From contig NZ_KQ410723.1 in NCBI RefSeq assembly GCF_001262505.1, forward strand, positions 460,115 through 524,114: 64,000 bases of DNA, in the 5' to 3' direction. Position numbers and translations under genes: made by a program. This document shows positions 46,491-56,184 of this stretch, in pieces (the stretch's first letter is position 1; the number at the start of each line of letters is the position of its first letter). Under the pieces are notes generated by a model. It was not told the DNA's origin. It saw only the letters and a program-made list of their open reading frames with translations, and made no database searches. Source of the DNA: Shinella sp. SUS2. Lineage in GTDB: Bacteria > Pseudomonadota > Alphaproteobacteria > Rhizobiales > Rhizobiaceae.

Positions 46491-47831
46491 TCAGGCCGTC
46501 TCGAGCAGGCGCTGCCTTGCGGCATCCGCCTTGCCCTTCCCCTTCATCGCCTTGCCGGCGACATAGACCTCGGCGACGCAACGGTCGTCGCCCATGGTCT
46601 GGAGGATGAAGAGCTCTTCCGCGAGCGAGGTGGCGGTGCGCATGCGATACTCCATCGCCGACTTGCCGGACGAATCGAGCACGACGATATCCGCATCCGC
46701 CCCTGCATGCAGCGAGCCGATATGCGTCTCGAGCCCGAGCGCGCGGGCATTGCCCAGCGTCAGGCGGTAGAAGGAATTGAACGGCGTCAGTTTCTGGCCG
46801 TTGAGGTGCAGCACCTTGTAGGCCTCGTCCATCGTTTCCAGCATGGAGAAGCTGGTGCCGGCACCCACATCCGTCGCCACCGACCAGCGCGCGCCGAGCC
46901 GGTCGAACTTGTCGCGATCGAAGAGACCCGAGCCGAGGAAAAGGTTTGACGTCGGGCAAAAGACGCCGACGGCACCCGTCTCGGCGAGCACGGAAACCTC
47001 GCGGTCGCTGAGATAGATGCAATGGCCGAGCAGCATGCGGTCGTTGAGCAAGCCGTAGCGGGCATAGATATCGGTGTAGTCCTTCGCCTGCGGGTAGAGC
47101 GAGGTGGCGAACGCGATCTCGTCGCGGTTCTCCGAAAGATGCGTCTGCACGTAGCAGGAGGGATGTTCGGCGACGAGCGCCTGGCTCATCTCCATCTGCT
47201 CCGGCGTCGAGGTGATGGCGAAGCGTGGGCTGATCGCATAATGCGCGCGACCGCGGCCATGCCATTTCTCGATGAGCCGCTTCGTCTCGTCATAGCCCTG
47301 CTGCGGCGTGTCGCGCAGGGCGTCGGGCGCGTTGCGGTCCATCATCACTTTGCCGCCGACCATGCGCATGCCCCGCGCCTCGGCCGCCGAGAAATAGGCC
47401 TCGACGCTCTCGGGATGCACCGAGCAATAGGCGACGGCGGTCGTCGTGCCGTTCGAGATCAGCTCGTCCATGAAGCGATCCGCCACGGCGGCCGCGTGGG
47501 CGGCCTCGGCGAACTTCTGCTCCTCGACGAAGATGTAGGTGTTCAGCCATTCCAGAAGCTGCGCGCCATAGGACGCGATGGCCTGGGTCTGCGGAAAATG
47601 CAGATGCGTGTCGATGAGGCCCGGCAACACGAGGTGCGGGCGATGGTCGGCAACCGCGACGCCCGGGCCGGCATGCCTGCTGACCTCGGCATGCTCGCCG
47701 ATCTCCACGACCTTGCCGCCGCGGACGAACACCGCGCCATCCTCGATGTAGCGCCAGGCGGCCGTATCGTCGATGCCCTGCGGCTCGGCGAGAAAGGTCA
47801 GCACGCGGCCGCGGATCAGGAGTTCGTTCAT
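46491..47831 (-). CDS. guaD: Guanine deaminase
   Basis: A 446-residue amidohydrolase that converts guanine to xanthine and ammonia. Zinc-binding His76 and His78 are in DTHLHFPQ, typical of guanine deaminases. HLSEN and DVGAGTSFSM are the other active-site segments. The start at 47831 overlaps the puuD stop (ATGA), so the two are translationally coupled. The product xanthine feeds the xanthine dehydrogenase encoded a few kb away. Confidence 0.94.
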   Translation of the reverse strand: MNELLIRGRVLTFLAEPQGIDDTAAWRYIEDGAVFVRGGKVVEIGEHAEVSRHAGPGVAVADHRPHLVLPGLIDTHLHFPQTQAIASYGAQLLEWLNTYIFVEEQKFAEAAHAAAVADRFMDELISNGTTTAVAYCSVHPESVEAYFSAAEARGMRMVGGKVMMDRNAPDALRDTPQQGYDETKRLIEKWHGRGRAHYAISPRFAITSTPEQMEMSQALVAEHPSCYVQTHLSENRDEIAFATSLYPQAKDYTDIYARYGLLNDRMLLGHCIYLSDREVSVLAETGAVGVFCPTSNLFLGSGLFDRDKFDRLGARWSVATDVGAGTSFSMLETMDEAYKVLHLNGQKLTPFNSFYRLTLGNARALGLETHIGSLHAGADADIVVLDSSGKSAMEYRMRTATSLAEELFILQTMGDDRCVAEVYVAGKAMKGKGKADAARQRLLETA

Positions 47832-49069
47832 TGGGTCTTCTCCCCGCTGACGGCATTTTCGTACCAGGCGACGAGCAGGCGGCGCTCCTCGTCGGAGATC
47901 TGCGTCACATTGGCCGGCGGCATGGCATGCGAGCGGCCGGCCTGCAGGTAAATCTCCCGCGCGTGGTTGGCAATCTCGCCGTCCGTTTCCAGGACGACGC
48001 CCTTCGGCGCCGTGATGATGCCTTCCCAGCCCGGCTCCTTCGCGTGGCACATGGCACAGCGCCCGAGGATGGTGTCGCGCACCTGCGGAAAGCCGTCCGC
48101 CGAAACGAAGGTCTGCTGGATGGCCGAGACCTTGGTTTCCGCCGGTTCGCCTGTCAGGATCTTCGGCACGGTGGACAGCCACATGATGGCAACGAAGAGC
48201 AGGGCGGTGACGAGCCAGGTCCAGGTCGGATTGCCGGCATTGGCGGACGTGGTGTTGAAGTAGTGGCGGATCGTGACGCCCATCAGGAAGACCAGCGAGG
48301 CGATGATCCAGTTGAATTCCGTGCCGAAGGCCAGCGGATAGTGGTTCGACAGCATCAGGAACAGCACCGGCAGCGTCAGGTAGTTGTTGTGCGTGGAGCG
48401 CTGCTTGGCGATCTTGCCGTATTTCGGATCAGGCGTGCGACCGGCGATGAGGTCTGCGACGACGACGCGCTGGTTCGGCATGATGATGAAGAACACGTTG
48501 GCCGACATGATCGTCGCCGTGAAGGCACCGAGATGCAGGAAGGCGGCGCGCCCCGTGAAGAGCTGCGTATAGCCCCAGGCCACAGCGACGAGGATGAAGT
48601 AGAGCGCCACCATCAGCCGCGTGTTGTCATTGCCGAAGGGCGACTTGCAGATCAGGTCGTAGATGATCCAGCCGAAGGCGAGCGAGGCCAGGGAAATACC
48701 GATCGCCACCGGCTTGGAGACGTCGAGCACGTTCGGGTCGATCAGATAGAGGTCTGCGCCTGCATAATAGACGAGACAGAGCATGCCGAAACCGGAAAGC
48801 CAGGTCGCATAGCTTTCCCATTTGAACCAGACGAGGTGCTCGGGCATCTGCGCCGGCGCGACCAGGTATTTCTGGATGTGATAGAAGCCACCGCCATGCA
48901 CCTGCCATTCCTCGCCGTGGGCGCCCGGCGGCAGCGCGGGATGCTTCTTCAGGCCCAGATCGAGCGCGACGAAATAGAACGACGAGCCGATCCAGGCGAT
49001 CGCCGTGATGACGTGCAGCCAGCGGACGGCAAACATGAACCAATCCCAGGCTATGGCATATTCGTACAT
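47828..49069 (-). CDS. puuD: Urate hydroxylase PuuD with cytochrome c domain
   Basis: A 413-residue protein. The N-terminal part (about 1-310) is an integral-membrane DUF989-type urate oxidase with about eight transmembrane helices. The C-terminal domain is a c-type cytochrome with CAMCH at 338-342 and the axial Met383 in AMPP. It oxidises urate to 5-hydroxyisourate and passes electrons to the respiratory chain, so no hydrogen peroxide is made. GGAGGAGG precedes the ATG. It is coupled to guaD by an ATGA overlap. Confidence 0.94.
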   Translation of the reverse strand: MYEYAIAWDWFMFAVRWLHVITAIAWIGSSFYFVALDLGLKKHPALPPGAHGEEWQVHGGGFYHIQKYLVAPAQMPEHLVWFKWESYATWLSGFGMLCLVYYAGADLYLIDPNVLDVSKPVAIGISLASLAFGWIIYDLICKSPFGNDNTRLMVALYFILVAVAWGYTQLFTGRAAFLHLGAFTATIMSANVFFIIMPNQRVVVADLIAGRTPDPKYGKIAKQRSTHNNYLTLPVLFLMLSNHYPLAFGTEFNWIIASLVFLMGVTIRHYFNTTSANAGNPTWTWLVTALLFVAIMWLSTVPKILTGEPAETKVSAIQQTFVSADGFPQVRDTILGRCAMCHAKEPGWEGIITAPKGVVLETDGEIANHAREIYLQAGRSHAMPPANVTQISDEERRLLVAWYENAVSGEKTQ

Positions 49070-49209
49070 AGGGACCTCCTCCCACTTTCCATGGGCTTGT
49101 TTGCCATCAAGTGATTTTCCCGGAAATCCCGGTGAATCCCGAACACTTTCAAAAAAATCTAAAAGATGACCGCCTCTTTGCTCTGCACGCCAATGTGGTA
49201 GAAAGGGCC

Positions 49210-50178
49210 ATGTCCTATCTCGATAATGTGCGCGTCTTCGTTCGCGTGGTCGAACTCGGTACCCTTTCGGCGGCGGGGCGCGACCAGCGCGTCACTCCCG
49301 CGGTCGCCAGCAATCGCATCAAGGAGCTGGAACGCCATCTCGGCGTGCGGCTGTTCAACCGCACGACGCGCAAGCTCTCGCCGACCGAACATGGCCGCGT
49401 GTTCTACGAGGGCGCCGTGAAGATCATCGAGGCGGTGAACGAGGCGGAGGCGGCGATCGCCGACCTCTCGCGCAATCCCAAGGGCTCGCTCCGCATTACC
49501 GCGCCGCTCGGCATCGGCCGGCGCCTCATCGCGTCGGGCATTCCGGAGTTCCACGACAAGTATCCCGACATCGAGGTGCGGGTACGTCTGTCGGATCACA
49601 ATGTCGATATCCTCGCCGAGGGCGTCGACGTCGCCTTCAAGCTCGGCGTGCTCGAGGATTCGAACCTGCGCATGCGCGGCATCCTCAATTGCGAGCGTGT
49701 GCTCTGCGCTTCGCCCGCCTATCTTTCCCGCCGCGGCACACCCGCCACTGCGGACGCGCTGATCGCCGAAAAGCACGACTGTCTGCTGCTGCGCTATCCC
49801 GGCTCGAAGGAGTATTACTGGACGCTGGTGACGGCCGAAGGCGTACGCAAGTTCGAGGTCGCCGGCCCCTATGACAGCGACGACGGCGACGTGCTCACCC
49901 AATGGGCGCTGGAAGGCCGGGGCATCATCAACAAGCCGCTCTTCGAGGTGAAGGCCCACCTTGCCGAGGGCCGCCTGGTGGAAATCCTGAAGGACAGCCC
50001 ACCCGCCTCCGTGCAGCTCGCGGCAATCTACCCGCACAAGCGCTTTCAGGATCCGAAAGTGCGGCTGATGATCGATTTCATGGCCGAGCGATGTCAGCGG
50101 CTGATCGGCCGGCTGATCGGAGAGGAACCGGTCGCTGACGGCAAAGCCGAGTTTGTTGAAGTGAATGGCGAAAAATAG
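49210..50178 (+). CDS. LysR-family regulator near the purine genes
   Basis: A 322-residue LysR protein from the ATG at 49210 (AAAGGG upstream). The helix-turn-helix segment is LSAAGRDQRVTPAVASNRIKELERHLGVRLFNRT, and the remainder is a substrate-binding domain. Divergent from puuD, so control of puuD-guaD is likely; the effector may be a purine catabolite. Its stop codon (TAG, 50176-50178) forms part of the toxin-antitoxin operator. Confidence 0.88.
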   Translation: MSYLDNVRVFVRVVELGTLSAAGRDQRVTPAVASNRIKELERHLGVRLFNRTTRKLSPTEHGRVFYEGAVKIIEAVNEAEAAIADLSRNPKGSLRITAPLGIGRRLIASGIPEFHDKYPDIEVRVRLSDHNVDILAEGVDVAFKLGVLEDSNLRMRGILNCERVLCASPAYLSRRGTPATADALIAEKHDCLLLRYPGSKEYYWTLVTAEGVRKFEVAGPYDSDDGDVLTQWALEGRGIINKPLFEVKAHLAEGRLVEILKDSPPASVQLAAIYPHKRFQDPKVRLMIDFMAERCQRLIGRLIGEEPVADGKAEFVEVNGEK

Positions 50179-50202
50179 TATATTTCCTGCTGGAATATAC
50201 TA
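50176..50202. promoter_or_regulatory. Palindromic operator of the Phd/PIN toxin-antitoxin module
   Basis: TAGTATATT (50176-50184) and AATATACTA (50194-50202) are exact reverse complements with a 9-base spacer, 14 bases before the antitoxin ATG. The first three bases are the LysR stop codon. Toxin-antitoxin complexes normally repress their own promoter at such sites. Confidence 0.75.
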
Positions 50203-50215
50203 GGTGGAGAAGCCT

Positions 50216-50470
50216 ATGTCCTTCGCCTCCATGACCAGCGCCGACTTCAACCAGAATCCAAGCAAGGCAAAGAAGGCGGCAAACGAAGGCCCCCTCGTCA
50301 TCGCCGAACATGGCGAGGCGAGCTATGTGCTTGTCCGCTACGACGATTTCAAGGACCACTGGCGAAAGTCGAAAAGCCTGTACGACGCCCTCAATAACAA
50401 GGGTTCAGAGTTCGATGACGATTTTACGCCCGAACGCGTCAGCTTCGAGGGACGGGACGTCGAATTCTGA
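50216..50470 (+). CDS. Phd/YefM-family antitoxin
   Basis: An 84-residue antitoxin of the Phd/YefM family. It starts MSFASMTSADFNQNPSKAKKAA, the DNA-binding part, and has the typical GPLVIAEHGEASYVLVRYDDF strand. The acidic C-terminal tail (about 60-84) would wrap the toxin. GGTGGAG precedes the ATG. Its stop overlaps the toxin ATG (TGATG). Probably also binds the palindrome just upstream. Confidence 0.88.
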   Translation: MSFASMTSADFNQNPSKAKKAANEGPLVIAEHGEASYVLVRYDDFKDHWRKSKSLYDALNNKGSEFDDDFTPERVSFEGRDVEF

Positions 50471-50898
50471 TGGCATTCCTGCTCGATACGAACGTTGTTT
50501 CCGCATCCCGCAGGGCTGAGCGTCAAGCCATTGAATTTCAGCAGTTCCTCCATACGTTCGATGTCGAGACCGCTTATCTTTCGACGATAACGATCATGGA
50601 GATCGAATTCAGCATACAACGCGAACGTCTTCGTAATCCCGATTTTGCCGATGACCTTTCTCTATGGCTGACGGCCCACGTGCTGCCGGAATTTTCCGCA
50701 AGGCTTCTGCCATTCGATATGCAGACGGCCTCGATCGCAGGCCGGTTGCCGACACCCGGAAAGAAGCCGACCGCCGACGGCATGATTGCGGCGACAGCGC
50801 TCGCCAACAATTTGGTCGTCGTCACACGCAATCTTTCAGATTTTCAGCCGCTCGGGGTCCCCTGCCTCACCCCTTGGGAAACGGCTCCCAGGGAATAG
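50470..50898 (+). CDS. PIN-domain ribonuclease toxin (VapC/FitB-like)
   Basis: A 142-residue PIN-domain protein. The four acidic metal ligands are visible: Asp6 (LLDTNVV), Glu44 (IMEIEF), Asp103 (TADGMIAATA) and Asp124 (TRNLSDF). Such toxins cleave RNA, often tRNA or rRNA, when the antitoxin is lost. The start overlaps the antitoxin stop. The active site looks intact, so the module is probably functional. Confidence 0.9.
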   Translation: MAFLLDTNVVSASRRAERQAIEFQQFLHTFDVETAYLSTITIMEIEFSIQRERLRNPDFADDLSLWLTAHVLPEFSARLLPFDMQTASIAGRLPTPGKKPTADGMIAATALANNLVVVTRNLSDFQPLGVPCLTPWETAPRE

Positions 50899-50904
50899 AC
50901 CGCA

Positions 50905-51750
50905 TCACCCCTTGGCAAGGACCGCCTTGTTGCACGCGCCCGTCCAGGTCAGCGCCGCCGTCATGATCTCGGCGGCCGCAAGCGCTGCGATCACCGTCGG
51001 GCGTTTGTCCTTCACGACCGTACCGCCGATCGGGCAGACCAGGCAATTGAAAAGGTCCGGCTGGCCGATCTCGCGCGACAGCCAGTTGCGGAAGGTCGCG
51101 CGCTTGGTCTTCGAACCGATCATGCCGACATAGGCTGCATCGCTGCGCTTCAGCGCCTCGGCCGTGATCAGGAAATCCAGCGCGTGATCGTGGGTCAGGA
51201 CAACAAAACTGCTGCCGGCCGGCGCATCGCGCACCACGGTCTCGGGCATGGCGGTGAGGCAGGTCTCGATGCGTGGCACCGTCGAGGCGACGAGCTCGTC
51301 CTCGCGTGTATCCACCAGCACGACGCGCAGCGGGGCGAGCGACAGCGCCATGGCGAGCGCATCACCGACATGGCCTGCGCCGAAGACATAGACATGCGGC
51401 CGCAGGGCCATCTCGCGGTCGCTGCGGGCGACGAGATCACGAGCCAGCACCGGGTTCATAGCGGTGAAGGACAGCCCGACGCGCCCGCCGCAGCACTGGC
51501 CGATCTCCGGGCCGAGCGGCACGCTCATCGGCTCGGCGGCAGCGCCCAGGCGCAGTGCTCGCCGGGCCTGATCGATCGCCATGTATTCGAGCTGACCGCC
51601 GCCGATCGTCGCGAAGATCTCCCGTTCCGAGACCAGCATGAAGGCATCCGTGTCGCGCGGCGTGGAGCCCGCCGCACCCGTCACCTCGACCAGGATCGAC
51701 CCCGGCGCCCGGCGCAGGAAATCCCTGATATCTTCGCGCGCGGCAGGCAT
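50905..51750 (-). CDS. xdhC: Xanthine dehydrogenase accessory protein XdhC
   Basis: A 281-residue XdhC/CoxF-family protein. It binds molybdenum cofactor, promotes its sulfuration and insertion into XdhB. The N-terminal GSTPRDTDAFMLV and CCGGRVGLSF segments and the C-terminal Rossmann-like VYVFGAGHVGDALAMAL are family features. It lies 48 bases downstream of xdhB, and the stop faces the toxin gene with a six-base gap. Confidence 0.94.
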   Translation of the reverse strand: MPAAREDIRDFLRRAPGSILVEVTGAAGSTPRDTDAFMLVSEREIFATIGGGQLEYMAIDQARRALRLGAAAEPMSVPLGPEIGQCCGGRVGLSFTAMNPVLARDLVARSDREMALRPHVYVFGAGHVGDALAMALSLAPLRVVLVDTREDELVASTVPRIETCLTAMPETVVRDAPAGSSFVVLTHDHALDFLITAEALKRSDAAYVGMIGSKTKRATFRNWLSREIGQPDLFNCLVCPIGGTVVKDKRPTVIAALAAAEIMTAALTWTGACNKAVLAKG

Positions 51751-51798
51751 GGCCTCACCCCTTGCTTTCTTTGCCGCAATTCCGGACGGAAAACCGCA

Positions 51799-54165
51799 TC
51801 ACACTTTTCCTGGAACTGCTTGGGCCGCCTTGAGACGCTCGATCGCCATCAGCACGCATTCGGGTGTCGCCGGGGCGTCGAGCCGTGGGCAGATCTGATG
51901 GTCCGCCACGCTCGCCACCGCATCCGACAGCGCATGCAGCACGGCAAGGCCGAGCGGCAGCGGCGGCTCGCCAACCGCCTTGGAGCGGTGGATCGTCGGC
52001 TCGTAGGCTTCCGACCAGTCGGTCAGCGCGACGTTGAAGATCTTCGGGCGATCCGAGGCGAGCGGGATCTTGTAGGTGGAGGGCGCGTGGGTGCGAAGCC
52101 GCCCCTTGCCGTCCCACCACAATTCCTCCGTGGTCAGCCAACCCATGCCCTGGATGAAGCCGCCTTCGACCTGGCCGATGTCGATGATCTTGTTCAGCGA
52201 CCGGCCGGTATCGTGCAGGATGTCGGTGCGCTCGACGACATATTCGCCGGTCAGCGTGTCGACCGAAACCTCAGAGCAGGCCGCGCCATAGGCGTAGTAA
52301 TAGAACGCGTGGCCGCGGCCCTTCGACCGGTCCCAGTGGATCTTGGGCGTCTTGTAGAAGCCGGCCGCCGAGAGCTGGACGCGCGCCATATAGGCCTTCT
52401 TCACGAGATCGTTGAAGGACATCTCGGAATTGCCGATCCGCACGCGGTTCGGCAGGAAGACGACCTGATCGCGTGGCACCTGATGGCTTTCCGCGGCGAA
52501 ATCGATCAGCCGGTCCTTGATCTGGCGCGCGGCGTTCTGCGCCGCCATGCCGTTGAGGTCGGCGCCGGACGAAGCCGCGGTCGGTGAGGTGTTCGGCACC
52601 TTGGCCGTCGTCGTCGCGGTGATTTTCACCCGGTCGAGATCGATCTGGAACTCTTCCGCCACCACTTGCGCCACCTTCAGGTGCAGGCCCTGGCCCATTT
52701 CCGTGCCGCCGTGATTCATGTGCACGGAACCGTCCGTGTAGACATGCACCAGCGCGCCGGCCTGGTTGGATTCCGTCTTGGTGAAGGAGATGCCGAACTT
52801 GACCGGCGTCAGTGCCAGGCCACGCTTGACGATACGGCTCTTCGCATTGAACGCCTGGATCGCCTTGCGGCGGCCGGCATAGTCGGCGCTCTCTTCGAGT
52901 TCGGCGACGATGCGCTGGATGATGCAGTCCTCCACCTTCTGGTGGTAGGGCGTGAGGTTGCGGGTCCCCTCGACGCCCATCGCGTCGTAGAAGTTCAGCT
53001 TGCGGATATCCAGCGGGTCCTTGCCGACGGCGAAGGCCACCTCATCGATGACGCGCTCCGCGCCCACCATGCCCTGGGGACCGCCGAAGCCGCGGAAGGC
53101 GGTGTTCGACACGGTGTTGGTGTGCAGCAGCGCCGTCTTGGCGTGCACATGCGGGAAGAAATAGGCGTTGTCGCAGTGGAACAGCGCGCGGTCGCCCACC
53201 GGACCGGAGAGGTCCGCCGAAAAGCCGGCGCGAAGCGCGAAGGTATAGTCGATGCCGAGAATGCGGCCCTCGTCGTCGAAGCCGACATCATAGTCGATGG
53301 CGAAATCGTGCCGCTTGCCGGTCGCCACCATGTCCTCGTCGCGGTCAAGGCGAAGCTTGACGGCGCGGCCCAGCTTCTTGGCGGCGATGGCGGCGAGCGC
53401 AGCGCACTGGTTGGCCTGGGTCTCCTTGCCGCCGAAGCCGCCGCCCATGCGGCGCACCTCCACCGTCACGGCGTGGCTCGGCACGCCGAGCGCATGGGCG
53501 ACGAGATGCTGCGTCTCGCTCGGCCCCTGGGTGGAGCAATAGACGGTGACCTCGTCATCCTCGCCGGGTACGGCGAGCGAGACCTGGCCTTCGAGATAGA
53601 AATGGTCCTGCCCGCCCAGCCGCATGCGGCCCTTCACCCGGCGCGGCGCGCTGTCGAGGGCCGCGGCCGCATCGCCGCGCTTCAGCGTCAGCGGCGGAAA
53701 GACCTGGCGATGCGTCGTCTGGTCGAGGTCCCAGATGTCGATATTGGCGGGCAGCTCCTCGTATTCGACCTTGGCCAGGCGCGCAGCGCGGCGGGCTTCC
53801 TCGCGCGTTTCCGCGATCACGCAGAAGATCGGCTGGCCGTGGAACTCCACCTTGCCGGCGGCGAGCACCGGATCGTCATGCATGCCCGAGGGCGAGATGT
53901 CGTTGTCGCCGGGCACGTCCTCATAGGTCAGCACGTCGACGACGCCGGGCGCGGCGCGCACCGCCGAAAGGTCGAGGGACTTCACGGTACCGTGGGCGAC
54001 CGTGGAGAGGCCGAGGCCGGCATGCAGCGTGCCGGCGGGCTCGGTGATGTCGTCGATATAGACGGCCGTGCCGGCAACGTGCTTGTGCGCGGAATCGTGG
54101 CGCGGGCTCGAATGCACGCCGCCGGTGATCTTTTCCGCCTTGAGGTCTGGAGTGTGCTTGTTCAT
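51799..54165 (-). CDS. xdhB: Xanthine dehydrogenase, molybdopterin-binding subunit
   Basis: A 788-residue large subunit. Molybdopterin-contact segments include RRMGGGFGGKET, TAFRGFGGPQG and the C-terminal active-site Glu in KAVGEPPLPLG. It forms an alpha2beta2 enzyme with XdhA that oxidises hypoxanthine and xanthine to urate in the cytoplasm. It starts three bases after the xdhA stop and is followed by xdhC, so uraH-xdhA-xdhB-xdhC form one operon. Confidence 0.96.
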   Translation of the reverse strand: MNKHTPDLKAEKITGGVHSSPRHDSAHKHVAGTAVYIDDITEPAGTLHAGLGLSTVAHGTVKSLDLSAVRAAPGVVDVLTYEDVPGDNDISPSGMHDDPVLAAGKVEFHGQPIFCVIAETREEARRAARLAKVEYEELPANIDIWDLDQTTHRQVFPPLTLKRGDAAAALDSAPRRVKGRMRLGGQDHFYLEGQVSLAVPGEDDEVTVYCSTQGPSETQHLVAHALGVPSHAVTVEVRRMGGGFGGKETQANQCAALAAIAAKKLGRAVKLRLDRDEDMVATGKRHDFAIDYDVGFDDEGRILGIDYTFALRAGFSADLSGPVGDRALFHCDNAYFFPHVHAKTALLHTNTVSNTAFRGFGGPQGMVGAERVIDEVAFAVGKDPLDIRKLNFYDAMGVEGTRNLTPYHQKVEDCIIQRIVAELEESADYAGRRKAIQAFNAKSRIVKRGLALTPVKFGISFTKTESNQAGALVHVYTDGSVHMNHGGTEMGQGLHLKVAQVVAEEFQIDLDRVKITATTTAKVPNTSPTAASSGADLNGMAAQNAARQIKDRLIDFAAESHQVPRDQVVFLPNRVRIGNSEMSFNDLVKKAYMARVQLSAAGFYKTPKIHWDRSKGRGHAFYYYAYGAACSEVSVDTLTGEYVVERTDILHDTGRSLNKIIDIGQVEGGFIQGMGWLTTEELWWDGKGRLRTHAPSTYKIPLASDRPKIFNVALTDWSEAYEPTIHRSKAVGEPPLPLGLAVLHALSDAVASVADHQICPRLDAPATPECVLMAIERLKAAQAVPGKV

Positions 54166-54168
54166 GGC

Positions 54169-55653
54169 TTACGCAGCCTCGTATCTGGACACCTGCGCGG
54201 GCTCTGCGCTGGTCGTCGTTTCCACATAGAACCGCAAGAGCAGGTTCTTCGCCACCAGCGCGCGGTATTCCGCTGTCGCGCGCATGTCGGTCAGCGGCGC
54301 ATAGTCCTCGGCATATTTCGCCATGGCCGCTTCCACCGTCGCCTCCGTCCAGCTCTGGCCGAGCAGTGCCTTTTCGACGGCAAAGGCACGCTTCGGCGTC
54401 GCCGCCATGCCGCCATAGGCGATGGTGATGGCAGCGACCGTGCCGTCGGCGGCAAGCGCCAGGCGGAAGGCGCCGAGCGTTGCGGTAATGTCCTCGTCGC
54501 GGCGCTTGGTCACCTTGTAGACGGCGAACTTTTCCGCCGCAGGGGGAACGGGCACCGCAAGGGATTCCACGAATTCGCCCGGCTGACGGTCCTGCTTGCC
54601 ATAGGCGATGAAGAAATCCTCAAGCGGGATGGTGCGCCGTTCCGCGCCCTTGCGCAAGGTCACCGACGCACCGAGCGCGATCAGCGCCGGCGGCGTGTCG
54701 CCGATCGGCGAACCGTTGGCGACATTGCCGCCGATCGTGCCCATGTTGCGCACCTGCTGGCCGCCGATCCGGGTGATGAGCGGGCCGAGCGCCGGAATGT
54801 GCTGCGAAAGCGTCGCGATGGCCTCGGTATAGGTGACGCCGGCGCCGAGCGTGATCACGTCGTCCTTCACCGCAATCGCCTTCATCTCCTGAAGGCCGGC
54901 AATGAAGACGACCGGCGTGATGTCGCGCATGTGCTTGGTGACCCAAAGGCCGACATCGGTGGAACCCGCCACGATCGTGGCGGCGGGTTCCGCCTCCAGC
55001 ATAGCGGCGAAATCGTCGAGATTCGCCGGCACGACGAACCGCTTCCTGCCTTCGCCGACTTCGACGCGCGCGCCATCGGCAAGTGCCCGGAGGCGCTTGA
55101 TCATCGTCTGGCGTTCGGCAAGAAGCGGGTCCTTCTCCGTGCCGCCATAGCTGGAAATAGCGCGGGCGGCGCGCAGGATCGGCTCATAGCCGGTGCAGCG
55201 ACAGAGATTGCCCTGCAGCGCAATCTCGATCTCCTGATCGCTCGGGTTCGGCGCCTGCATCCACAGCGCATAGAGCGACATGACGAAACCCGGCGTGCAG
55301 AAGCCGCATTGCGAACCGTGATAGTCCACCATGGCCTGTTGCACGGGGTGCAGGCGACCGTCGCGGGCGGCGAGATGCTCGACGGTGACGACATGACAGC
55401 CATCCAGCGAGCCGAGGAAGCGGATGCAGGCATTGACGCCCTCGTAAACAAGGCCGCCCTCAGGTGTCAGCCTGCCCACCAGCACCGTGCAGGCGCCGCA
55501 GTCGCCTTCGGCGCAGCCTTCCTTGGTGCCCTTCAACAGGCGGGACAACCGCAGCCAGTCGAGCAATGTCTGGTCCGGCCCGACGTCGCTGACAACAACG
55601 TCCTGGCCATTGAGGATGAAACGCAGTTCCGCGCGGATCGAGACGGCCGCCAT
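54169..55653 (-). CDS. xdhA: Xanthine dehydrogenase, iron-sulfur and FAD subunit
   Basis: A 494-residue small subunit. The two 2Fe-2S clusters use CAEGDCGAC plus a later Cys, and CGFCTPG with CRCTGYEP. The FAD-binding domain follows from about residue 190, with GNVANGSPIGDTPPALIALGA. Electrons pass from Moco through Fe-S to FAD and NAD. It starts three bases after the uraH stop. Confidence 0.96.
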   Translation of the reverse strand: MAAVSIRAELRFILNGQDVVVSDVGPDQTLLDWLRLSRLLKGTKEGCAEGDCGACTVLVGRLTPEGGLVYEGVNACIRFLGSLDGCHVVTVEHLAARDGRLHPVQQAMVDYHGSQCGFCTPGFVMSLYALWMQAPNPSDQEIEIALQGNLCRCTGYEPILRAARAISSYGGTEKDPLLAERQTMIKRLRALADGARVEVGEGRKRFVVPANLDDFAAMLEAEPAATIVAGSTDVGLWVTKHMRDITPVVFIAGLQEMKAIAVKDDVITLGAGVTYTEAIATLSQHIPALGPLITRIGGQQVRNMGTIGGNVANGSPIGDTPPALIALGASVTLRKGAERRTIPLEDFFIAYGKQDRQPGEFVESLAVPVPPAAEKFAVYKVTKRRDEDITATLGAFRLALAADGTVAAITIAYGGMAATPKRAFAVEKALLGQSWTEATVEAAMAKYAEDYAPLTDMRATAEYRALVAKNLLLRFYVETTTSAEPAQVSRYEAA

Positions 55654-55656
55654 GGA

Positions 55657-56022
55657 TTAGCTCCCGCGATAGGTTGAATAGCTGAAGGGCGAGACGAGCA
55701 GCGGCACATGGTAATGCGCGCCCTCGTCGGCAAGGCCGAAGCGAATGGGGATGATGTCGAGGAACAACGGGCCATCCCCCGTGCGGCCGAGATAATCGCC
55801 GGCGTGGAAACGCAGCTCGTAGGTGCCGGCCTTCATCGTCTCGCCGGCGAGCAGCGGCGCATCGCAGCGGCCGTCATCGTTCGTCTCGGTGGTCTTGAGA
55901 AGGCGCAGCGTGTCGCCCTCCACCTGGTAGAGATCGATGCGCAGGCCTTCTGCCGGCTTGCCGCGCGCCGTGTCCAGCACATGGGTGGTGAGGCGGCCGG
56001 CGCCTTGCGAATGAGTTTGCAT
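55657..56022 (-). CDS. uraH: 5-hydroxyisourate hydrolase (transthyretin-like)
   Basis: A 121-residue transthyretin-related protein that hydrolyses 5-hydroxyisourate to OHCU. The N-terminal [12 protein letters not shown] (active-site His) and the C-terminal YRGS signature are present. The start at 56022 has GGGAGG before it. First gene of the operon, three bases before xdhA, and divergent from the puuE-uraD fusion that uses its product. Confidence 0.95.
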   Translation of the reverse strand: MQTHSQGAGRLTTHVLDTARGKPAEGLRIDLYQVEGDTLRLLKTTETNDDGRCDAPLLAGETMKAGTYELRFHAGDYLGRTGDGPLFLDIIPIRFGLADEGAHYHVPLLVSPFSYSTYRGS

Positions 56023-56184
56023 GTTTTTCCTCCCGAACACAGCACTCCGATAATCACTATCCTCCAGCCTCTTGCCACTGAAAAGCAGCAGGATCGTTCG
56101 AGACTTTCAAAATTTCCGTAGGGAATGACACGGGCGATTTGCGGTTAGAAATTCTGCATCGAAAGCGTTTGGAGGAGCGTTCCC

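Noticed and set aside
52666..55677. 1003-codon open frame on the plus strand opposite xdhA and xdhB
   Set aside because: Antisense shadow of xanthine dehydrogenase genes with all diagnostic cofactor motifs on the minus strand.
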